15,540 nt of DNA from Acanthaster planci (lineage: Eukaryota > Echinodermata > Asteroidea > Valvatida > Acanthasteridae): positions 3,511,611 to 3,527,150 of the forward strand of contig NW_019091416.1 of the NCBI RefSeq assembly GCF_001949145.1. The letters run 5' to 3'. Made by a program: the position numbers and the translations under genes. This document shows positions 8,252-15,540 of the stretch, piece by piece; the stretch's first letter is position 1, and each line of letters begins with the position of its first letter. The notes under the pieces are model-generated. The model searched no databases and was not told the DNA's origin. It saw only the letters and a program-made list of their open reading frames with translations.

Positions 8252-11200
8252 GTAGAGAGTAAAGAAAGGAAAGTGATTTCCCCTGATTTAAAAAAGGTTC
8301 ATAGAGATATTCCCACAAGTTTGCCCCATAACCCCCCCCCCATAATCCGCCCACCCAAAAGGGTCTAGATGGCGCTGTTAGTTGGACGGGGGTGTGAGCG
8401 GGAACCCGGGATTACTGACACTTAAAACAGCCTCGTCATGTTTCTCTGTTGTGGCCACAATTTATAGATCACACATTGACACGCTGCTGTTGTGTTATCT
8501 TTAAATATCACAAGAAACAAGTCAAGCTGCGATACCGCCACCATTGATTGATTGCACTTGGTGGACATTTGTTGTTACTTTTCTTTTGTTTTCTTCTTTA
8601 AATCGTAAACCACCGACTGAAGGTACATTTTACTGTTAATTGTTGAAAGAACACCCTTTCTTTAGGTCCTACGAAGATATTCGCACCGTGATGATGAAAA
8701 AGATAAGCGAGCTTGAGACAGACCCCAGCAACGAGGGCTGGGCCTTTTTCTTCGGCTGGGACGCTGAGCTCATATCTGACCTGCCGACTCTCAGCGCCAA
8801 CTTCCTGGATACCAACTTCTCTTCCACCACCCCTATTGTCGTGGTTGGACAGAGCGGTCACGTGGCCTGGGTCAACAGCCCTGCTCTTGATGCACCGCCA
8901 CCTGTAAGTAATTGGACGTGTTATGTTGGGAACAGAATTCAACCTGCACGTATAAAACTTCTTCTGTTGTATCCTAATCGCCTAAGTTGTAGACCACAAA
9001 TTGTAATGCATTTACTTATTACTCAACACATTCAAAAGAATCATTAAGAACAATCGAGATTAATACTATATTAGTAAGTCTATATTCCATGGCCCTCTCA
9101 ATGGGAACTTCGCAATGTCTTAATGATTTGCACATTATTGTCATCTCAACCGTCTGGAAGGCAAATTTTCAAATAACTTTGTTTTGGACACAATTTCTCG
9201 AATGTCAAATAGCGCAATATTTTCTTTTCAGATCGGCAAAGATTATGAAAGTCCGCCAGGAGGGACCGTGGTGCTGGATGCCGAGGGTTATCCAACTGGC
9301 CAGCTCTTTGAGGAGCCCGCTATCTCGATCGTCATGGGGCAAAAAGCCCCTTCGCCCAACGAAAAGATGATGACAGAGGCATTCCTGCAGCAGTGGAAGG
9401 CCTACGCTTCTGCTGGTTTGACCACCGTAACTGATCTTGCCTACATGCCGAACCAAAGGTGGACGAGATTCTGAAAAAAATGGCTGATGCGCCCGACTTT
9501 CCAGTCCGTCTGGGTGAGTAAAAAGGTTATCACTTCAAAAGGAAATAAAAACCATGATTTCTAATAAATCAGCTCCAGACAACATTATATCCATCTCTAT
9601 GGTACCCTTCGCTGATAACTGAATGTACTGTGTTCCTCCGTTTTATTGAGATTCATGGTTAATTGATATCAAGAAAAATGTTCGTTTGTTGCCGCGTCTC
9701 TTTATCATTGGCAGGCTTATATAAACTGATCCATGCAGTGAGAGATGAAGACTTGGACAGCGCGTCTGGTCCTACTCCCCCAAAAGTTAGGTGCTGCAGC
9801 CAGCTCGGTCGCACACGAGCCAAGGAGGCCAGGGGCAGTGCTAAAAACTACGAAGGGGGTGTCGGCAACTACAGCCCCAGATTGTGGGAGGCGGGTCTGA
9901 AGCTGATAGCCGACGGCTCCCCGCATTGCGGCACCGCTGCTACCCGTGAGCCATTCATGTTCACCCCACTAACTGAGACCCTAGGCTTCCCCAAGGCGCC
10001 CAGCTACGGTATCCTGAACATGGAGACGGATGCACTCTTCGACACCGTCAAGAGGCACCACCAGGAGGGGAAACAGATAGCAATCCACTGCCACGGGGAG
10101 AGGAGCTGTGAACAAGTCTTGAAAGTATACGAAAAGGTATTATGGACGAGAGGGAGAAGCTTAAGCTTTGGCACCAACTCCAGTAGCCCTCCCGAGAAGG
10201 CTACTCCTGACTTATACACAGTCACCGCAGTTGCCTTAGTTATTACATACATGAAGTCTCTCCTCCATATCTAGTCAAGTGGCTAACAGATGTACATGTA
10301 ATGCAATTCTCAAAAGATTACCGGAAAGAAAATTAATCATGCTTTTTGAATCGTACCTTGCCATTTGCGTAAATCATGCTGCTCTGATGATCGTATGATA
10401 ATGCCAAACATTCTGTTTCTTATTACCTTTATAATTCAAAAAGAAAACTCAGTCTCTCATCTTCGTAGAAATGGATAAAAAGGTGAGCGAAGAGGGAATG
10501 AAACCAGTGATTTCAGTCTCTTGGTATGGTGTGAACGTTCCCCCATTTGCCAGATCCTGACTCAATTCCCCAACCAGGACAACCGTCATCGCATGGAGCA
10601 TCTAGGTCTGATGACTGTGGACCAGATTGCCCGGGCCGGTAAGATCAACCTGGCGCTTTCCTTCTTCGTGGATCACCTCCGCTTCTACGCCCTTGTTTAC
10701 AAGACGAACATCTTTGGTGATCGTGTCAACCGCTGGACTCCAATCTCCGAAGCGACCAAGAATGGCATAACCTGGACCATTCACCAGGTAAATAAAAAAA
10801 CTCGAAGCCCTTTCAGAAAGATCAAGCACAGCCTTCCGAAACCTTGCCTTGTTGATAATATTTATAGCATGTCTAAGATCATGGGAGCAAATTACTTGCC
10901 CTCTCAAGATAAACGATAAGTTCGATAAACTGACATTAAGCTTGTCATCTAAACTTTTTGTTAAATTGGCCATAGCATGATTTAAGACACTCGAAAATCG
11001 TACCAGCATGAACTTTCTTCTTTTCTGAGTTAAAAAATATGAAAAAAAATGTATCAAATGTCAGCAATGCAATGGTTCAAAATGTGTTTTTTCCTGTCCA
11101 CAGGATCATCCAACGTTCCCTGGAGAAGCCAATCCTTTCTCCAACATCAAGACGGCTGTCACTCGCTGCACCAGGGACGACCCTAACACTCCCTACGGCC

Positions 11201-11497
11201 CTGAGTACTGCGTGTCCGTCCACGAAGCTCTCAAGGCCTACACCGTGAACGCGGCCTGGCAGCTTCACCGGGACAAGGAGATAGGAAGCATCAAGGCCGG
11301 CAAGAAGGCTGACCTGGTGGTGTTGTCTGAGAACCCGTACGACGTGAACCCAGTAGACTTGGATAGGATCCGGGTCATCGAGACCTTTGTGGACGGGCGA
11401 CGCAACAANCTTGGCCAACATCAAGACCATACCCGCTGTCAACGTGAAGTTCCTGGACCGACCCTCTGAACAGCCACCAAATAGCACCGCAACATAA
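7948..11497 (+). CDS. YtcJ-like amidohydrolase (amidohydrolase family 3), six exons seen
   Basis: Joined exons: 7948-8251, 8666-8903, 9232-9513, 9715-10136, 10554-10787, 11104-11497, all with GT-AG introns and matching phases (2, 0, 1, 0, 0). About 620 residues, slightly longer than the usual 530-570 of bacterial YtcJ proteins, with an N-terminal beta-sandwich (QADIIFYGGDIITMEE), a metal-dependent TIM barrel and the typical C-terminal motif GSIKAGKKADLVVLSENP. Metal-site candidates: HxH in PGFIEPHQH (codons 8184-8192), Lys in LKLIADGSPHCG (9900), His in IAIHCHGE (10086), His in RMEH (10599) and Asp in QDHPTF (11104). Family members hydrolyse amide or C-N bonds, for example N-substituted formamides; the substrate here is unknown. 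Two defects interrupt the frame: a missing base near 9457 and a surplus N at 11409. The start exon is unidentified, so location in the cell cannot be judged. Confidence 0.9.
8252..8665 (+). other. Intron 1 (414 bases)
   Basis: Starts GTAGAG and ends with TTTAG before the next exon, after a pyrimidine-rich CACCCTTTCTTTAG. It contains a C-rich patch near 8321-8355 and nothing else supported. Confidence 0.8.
8666..8903 (+). CDS. Amidohydrolase exon 2
   Basis: Encodes SYEDIRTVMMKKISELETD and WAFFFGWDAELI, then PIVVVGQSGHVAWVNSPALD. These match the conserved family stretch in which a Gly-Trp-Asp precedes the Ser-Gly-His-x-x-x-x-Asn-Ser segment lining the barrel. The acceptor is CTTTAG/GTCC and the donor CCT/GTAAGT at 8904, phase 0. 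The end of the exon reads DAPPP where family members usually have an AAGI-like turn, a minor local difference. Confidence 0.92.
9232..9513 (+). CDS. Amidohydrolase exon 3 (contains frameshift)
   Basis: The acceptor is TTTTCTTTTCAG/ATC. Encodes IGKDYESPPGGTVVLDAEGY and PTGQLFEEPA, then a helix-rich segment to GLTTVTDLAYMPNQ. At that point the frame runs into a TGA at 9472-9474. The next frame carries the expected continuation VDEILKKMADAPDFPVRL to a good donor CTGG/GTGAGT (9514, phase 1), which joins to exon 4 as RLGLYKLIHAV. One base is therefore missing within about 9454-9459 (CAAAGG), most simply an A lost from the A-run. It is either a sequencing error or a real inactivating change. Confidence 0.9.
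9454..9459 (+). other. Frameshift site (apparent 1-base deletion)
   Basis: Codons before this point read in frame 9232+3n and codons after it in the frame one base earlier. Both sides match the family, so a one-base loss in the short A/G run is the economical explanation. Confidence 0.85.
9715..10136 (+). CDS. Amidohydrolase exon 4 (metal-site Lys and His)
   Basis: The acceptor is TTGGCAG/GC. Encodes GLYKLIHAVRDEDLDSASG, a basic stretch with PPKVRCCSQLGRTRAKEARG, then NYSPRLWEAGLKLIADGSPH with the probable carboxylated metal-bridging lysine, and IAIHCHGERSCEQVLKVYEK with the next metal histidine. The donor is GAAAAG/GTATTA at 10137, phase 0. The basic stretch is not what I expect in this family and may be an insertion, a lineage feature or a double frame error. 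Beyond the donor the frame stays open to 10274, but that part is intron. Confidence 0.92.
10554..10787 (+). CDS. Amidohydrolase exon 5 (metal-site His)
   Basis: The acceptor is CCCCATTTGCCAG/ATC and the donor CACCAG/GTAAAT at 10788; both borders are phase 0. Encodes NQDNRHRMEHLGLMTVDQIA with the conserved Arg-x-Glu-His metal ligand, followed by LALSFFVDHLRFYA and RWTPISEATKNGITWTIHQ. In family members this last block immediately precedes the catalytic Asp, here carried by the first codon of the next exon. Confidence 0.92.
11104..11497 (+). CDS. Amidohydrolase last exon (catalytic Asp, C-terminus)
   Basis: The acceptor is TTTTTTCCTGTCCACAG/GAT. The first codon is the candidate metal-site/catalytic Asp (DHPTFPGEANPFSNI). 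It continues with the family signature VHEALKAYTVNAAWQLHRD, GSIKAGKKADLVVLSENPYD and RVIETFVDGRR. The N at 11409 is one base too many: dropping it gives NNLANIKTIPAVNVKFLDRP and a tail ending in NSTAT at TAA 11495-11497. Kept in, the frame ends early at a TGA at 11467-11469. Confidence 0.92.
11409..11409 (+). other. Ambiguous base, probable surplus position
   Basis: The single N lies in AACAANCTTGG. Counting it shifts the frame from family-like sequence into a short unrelated tail; omitting it restores a continuous plausible C-terminus. I read it as a base-calling insertion. Confidence 0.8.
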
Positions 11498-13706
11498 ATC
11501 AGGGGTTTTCTCCAGTTTTGAGAATCCAAACCTTGCTATGATCGATTTGGCGTAAATATGAGACAGTAATGAGTGCATAAGTTTGATAGAAAGATGACAT
11601 GAAAGTATTGGGTTTAGTATAAGTTATGTCGCTGTAACCAATCCTGTACTTATTCGAAATTATCTGATCCCTGTGATTCAATATCAGCTATATCTGGATT
11701 TTTAACATTGGGGGAAACTCCGAATAATAGCCAGTTGGTTTATTTTTGAGTAGTAAGAATTTATTATAGGCCTAGGTAATTAATACTCACCCTAAATCTC
11801 AAGTTAAAGTCTTCTGACGTAATGTCTTGCGACCTTTTGTGTAGCATTTTCATATACGACAAAAAACACAGAATGTTAAAAATGGATGTTACCACTATTT
11901 GATGGGGAAAGTCCTGTGTGTTTTCATCAAAGAGTGTATTAATTTTCTCTTAGTGATGGATGCTACTTTAATGGATAGTCTATTACATGTAGTTGGTTTG
12001 AATTTTTATTGCGTGTGGTGTTAGTTAATTCTTTTTTAGCGTTTGTGTTTTAATTTAGCAGCTGTTTTTATCGTCATTCAAAAACCATTAGGACTGTACT
12101 AGGAGCATCCATTTGGAGTAAATGTAGATCCAATACCTTGTAACCTCTTTGTGAGGTTGCCCTCAGTCATGACAGGATCAGGACATCACTTTTAGCAGAG
12201 ATGATGGTCATAAGGGTTGTCAACTCAATCACGATGGTGATACGTAGAAGGGTAATAACAAAAAACAAATTATTCATTCAGTATCTGGTTTCGACTAGAT
12301 TTTTCAGGGGGGATTCTGGAAAAAGTACTTATGAAAAACCACTTTTTCAAACTGCAGCAATTCTTTTCAAAATGTCAAAATACTTAAAGATCCTTTCCAA
12401 GGGTCTCAGAATAAACTTACCAAGCTTTTCTCCTGAACGAAATATTTTTCTTGCAGCGCTCATATCTTATCAGTATCATCACCTTTTCATTGCAACTGTT
12501 AATTCCTTTGCAGCCGTTTCCACCCGATTAGCATTTATCTCTTATTTTCAAGTGCATCCCGAATTTTCTTCCATCAAGTTTCTTCCGTAAACTAAGTATG
12601 CCCCTCAAAATGCTGAAATGCGGTTGTGTATTTGGACGCCCCTTATTACGTTTGAAGAGAATATGTAGTTCATATCATAAAGTATTTGCCTATCCTTCAA
12701 TCGCATGGTTCTAAATGGATTTTGGAAAAATAGTGAGTTTGTCTTGAGAGTCTGAAGAATCTTAAGTGAAAAGCATGTGTATAAAAGAAAGAATAATTCT
12801 GTACATATCCTTTATTGAATTGACACCAATTAGCAATCACATGATTAAAGTACGTATTATGATCTTGAAATTGTTCCTACTGTTTGTCATGCTGTCATTT
12901 ACTCTAAACGATTAATGCACTCTTTGGAATGAGTCCCTCTTTTCCAACAGACAGAGTGTCTGTTTTCTTTTCTTGGTCTGTGCAGGTTTCCTGATGATCT
13001 GTGACCGTTCCCAAGTCCCGAAGGAGCTTAACTTTATGTTCATACTCCATGCTGAGACGAAAAAAACACACAAAATGACTTCTGACTCTCTATCTCTCTC
13101 TCACAAAAGAAAACCCCAACATGCACCCAAAGATTTTAATTGTGCCCGATTGTACAATGCTAGCTGTTTTTCATCGACTGGCGTGATTTGATTCACAATA
13201 ATACGATGGGCGTTCTGACAATTACCACGACCTGAACAAAATACCTTTGCGTAAGACGGGAAGGCATTTTCCCACTTCGCGAACGCCTTCTGTGAATGGC
13301 AGAGTTACAGAGGCAGAGGGAATGACGAGCAATTGATTGGCTAAAACTTTTGGACGATTCCATTACCTTCGGAGTAGATTGATATATCCTCAGAATAAAA
13401 ACAATCAACGGAACACAGTAAAAACATAATCAGAAAACACAACATTCAATTCATGCACTGGTTGCTCTGTAACACACAGTGTGTGCTTTTGAGCAATTTC
13501 GAATTAAACTGACATCCTTGCTTTGGCTTTGCAGTATTAATAACATTCTGTGTACAACTATGCTAATTAGAGACGATTCCTATCCTTCAGTTTTCCATTA
13601 TATCCATATTGTCTGTACAACCTGAAATAACTATGAAGTGAAAACCCATACTGAGTTTTGTAAGCACAGCTGAAGAGAATTAATAAATTTCCTTCGTGCC
13701 CATTTT
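11498..13706. other. 3' flank of the amidohydrolase; no further gene supported
   Basis: The 3' untranslated region begins here. No AATAAA lies close to the stop. Candidates further on are AATAAA at 12410-12415, ATTAAA near 12843, and AATAAA near 13395, so the transcript end is unresolved. A 129-codon plus frame at 12201-12590 is open but AT-rich, lacks any recognisable motif and is probably chance. Nothing else is supported. Confidence 0.45.
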
Positions 13707-14104
13707 TGTGAATTTACTTTTGCTCGTCTGTTCACTCATTTCTTTCCACGTTCCTTATTATTTAGGGACAACACTTCACCCTAGCATATCTGTGTTACTG
13801 TATCACCAGCCAATTAAAGTTGAAAGGCCTGACCAGCAGAACGACGATATCCTCGGATGGAAAGGACCTCTGGATGCGACTCTACCGGTTGTCTTCTCCC
13901 CCGAGTCTTCGGGAAGGAAGAGAGGTACACTACCAGTTAGCCACTAAACGATGGTCATGGATACAATCATCATGGGTCACCACTTGGATGGATGCCTCGA
14001 GTGGAGACATGGACATAGGGCACGGGGCCAGGTGCGAAGAAGATCCATTAGGGAGGCTGGAGATTTCTCTTAAAAAAACTTGGAAGGATCTGGGGAGCAT
14101 GGCT
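13707..14104 (+). repeat. Interspersed repeat, right copy (inverted relative to 1-400)
   Basis: Partner of the left-edge repeat, in opposite orientation. Matching blocks run in order from AATTTACTTTT through CTGTATCACCAGCCAAT, AGAACGACGAT, CCCCGAGTCTTC and AACGATGGTCATGGATACA to GGAGATTTCTCTTA. Two frames are open over part of it (13696-13947 and 13820-14107), but neither is preserved in the other copy, which argues against coding. An AATAAA lies just beyond at about 14129. The family was not identified. Confidence 0.8.
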
Positions 14105-15075
14105 TAACAACGATGATTCTGTTTTAAAAAATAAATGCAGTCAATGGCAGTTTTGTCGAAGCATTGTTATCATGACAAGTGACGTGCGCAAGATTTCTTT
14201 CAGCTTTGAAATTTTAATGGATTCTAGGCTAAGTAGCACAATTTCATTTTAAAAATGAAGGAGGCCATACTAAGAAATGGCGATCTCGTGCGCACAGGAA
14301 AAATCAGTCATGATTACAAAGTCTTTTTACAGAGCACTAAAAATCCCGCTTTGATTAGAAACTAATGGCAAAACGATTTAATGGGATTTTCTGAAGAAAA
14401 AAACTGAGCAATGCCAGAAAATCTGAGAGGAAATGATCATCAAAGTCGCACCCCTGTACATTTTCAGTGGCCCGCTCACACTTCTTGCCTCCAAGGCCAT
14501 TTGTGTGCATGCGTGCATAATTATGAATCTATTAGTGACAAGGTCTATTGTGACTGCATGCACAATATATAGCGCGTCAACACTGTGAGAACAAATTTGC
14601 TTTCATTCATGCGAGACCTCCCTTTGTGAAGGTGCAGCAAGGCCAGTCTCTTGTTAGCAATTCTTAAATGTCAGTTCTGTTTGACCTGCAGTGATTCATA
14701 TTTTCGTGTTTGTTACCGAAAGAGTTCTCGAATGTACCAGCTTTATAAACATTCATGCTGTTCATGATTGATAATGGCATTTGGAATTTTGCACTGCAGT
14801 ATTGCTTTGCGCAACACTCTTCTCAGCCTCAACATGATTCACAAAGGCCGCGTCACGGTCGCTTGGGTTGTGGTCGCTTGGCGCTACCGGGATTTTTGTT
14901 GTTGTTGTTGTTTGCTCACAGTACACTGCGGTTGTTTAGGTTTGGGTTCAAGAGTGTTAATATCACGTACGAAATGAAAGATAAAAAGGTTTTTTTTTAG
15001 TCGATGAGGTATCCATGGGTCTTTTTTAACGTTTTAAAAATATATAAAAATTGTACAAAGTCACTGGGTAGGTAC
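14105..15075. other. No supported gene; one microsatellite
   Basis: AT-rich with short chance frames on both strands. It holds a short GTT repeat (14898-14912), a nearby direct repeat GGTCGCTTGG (about 14858 and 14872), and two TGCATGC-containing motifs near 14507 and 14555. Downstream introns of the minus-strand unit at 15076-15297 could occupy part of it. Confidence 0.45.
14898..14912 (+). repeat. (GTT)5 microsatellite
   Basis: Five perfect GTT units preceded by a T run. Confidence 0.8.
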
Positions 15076-15297
15076 CTCGGGAAAATTGTATGGTATTGAA
15101 GTCTCCTTCCCATACTTGGACCACCAACTTGGACCACCCTGCGGCCATTCTTCTATTTCCACGGTTTGTTGCCTGCGAGCCCATAAGGAAAGGAACGACA
15201 CCAACACGCAGAGAATGCAGCAGACAATATCTAAACGGAAGAGGCCGAAAGGTAGGAACGTGTCAACAGAGCTTTTGTGAACTGACAAAAACTCCAT
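15076..15297 (-). CDS. Exon-like unit, copy B: small protein with predicted membrane helix
   Basis: Minus-strand frame of 74 codons from an ATG (15297-15295) to a donor-like GAG/GTACCT (exon end 15076, phase 0). It reads MEFLSVHKSSVDTFLPFG, then LFRLDIVCCILCVLVSFLSL, then WARRQQT, and later WWSKYGK. A hydrophobic span of about 20 residues followed by Arg-Arg suggests a signal anchor or membrane helix. Compared with copy A at 6565-6765, gaps are whole codons, several differences are silent third-position changes and others are conservative (I/L, V/I, M/V), and the donor sits 13 codons after WSK in both. This supports a minus-strand coding origin. The protein family is not recognised, and further exons, if any, were not found. 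The plus strand is also open here, which leaves some doubt. Confidence 0.45.
15114..15139. repeat. 13-base tandem duplication inside copy B
   Basis: ACTTGGACCACC(A/C) occurs twice in a row. It is absent as a duplication from copy A and helps explain the extra residues (GGPSWWSK) in copy B. Confidence 0.75.
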
Positions 15298-15540
15298 TAC
15301 CCGCAAAACTTACACTCCGAGAAACTCGCAATGATCCCCCATTTTATGATAAATTTTCGACTACTTTGTTGTGACGGACATCGGAAAGCTTTTTGCATTG
15401 TCGTGAAATGTAAGAGCCTTGTTTGTATTAAGCCACAATAAGATGTAGTGAATTGTGTTAATGAAAATCTAATTCATTGACAACTGAAACAGCGAAATGC
15501 AAAGGTCTTTATTCTTATACAGTAAAAAAGATAATCGATG

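Noticed and set aside
10602-11057. 151-codon minus-strand frame over amidohydrolase exon 5 and the following intron
   Set aside because: It is a shadow of the coding exon on the other strand, whose product and splice sites fit the family.
11077-11529. 150-codon minus-strand frame over the last amidohydrolase exon
   Set aside because: Antisense shadow of a GC-rich exon; the plus-strand product carries the family signature.
12201-12590. 129-codon plus-strand frame
   Set aside because: AT-rich, no motif, no splice or polyadenylation context that requires it; a chance frame is adequate.
13820-14107. 95-codon plus-strand frame in the right repeat copy
   Set aside because: The left copy does not preserve this frame, so the openness is not evidence of a protein.

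Overview
This window looks like animal nuclear DNA, probably from a marine invertebrate; the species cannot be fixed from the sequence. The evidence is one clear multi-exon gene with spliceosomal GT-AG introns of about 200-420 bp, GC-rich coding blocks in an AT-rich background, many degenerate repeats, and a short repeat ending in a TGGCGTCGCCAGGATTTTTC-type terminus that I associate from memory with marine invertebrate genomes. No operons, bacterial genes, tRNAs or CRISPR arrays are visible. One ambiguous base (N at 11409) points to a draft assembly.

Layout: 1-400 is a repeat copy on the minus strand whose partner lies inverted at 13707-14104. 401-2807 is AT-rich with nothing I can support. 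2821-3146 (+) and 3318-3579 (-) are GC-rich patches that may be exons, with an AATAAA after the first. 4758-4905 is a long imperfect foldback hairpin. 4995-5198 is a mobile-element-like repeat with C/G-rich ends. 6565-6765 and 15076-15297, both minus strand, are two diverged copies of one small exon-like unit with a predicted membrane helix and a splice donor at the same aligned position.

The centre (about 7948-11497, +) is a six-exon gene for a YtcJ-like amidohydrolase (amidohydrolase family 3, related to plant LAF3 and bacterial N-substituted formamide deformylases). All expected metal-site residues are present across the exons. It has one apparent 1-base deletion near 9457 and one surplus base at N 11409; both are probably sequence errors. 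The first coding exon with the true start was not identified.

The amidohydrolase gene lies between the two minus-strand paralogous units (same orientation, about 8.5 kb apart), and both the gene and one of these units lie between the inverted repeat copies (about 13.3 kb apart). The gene therefore sits in a duplicated, repeat-rich neighbourhood. Nothing shows that the neighbouring units work with the enzyme.
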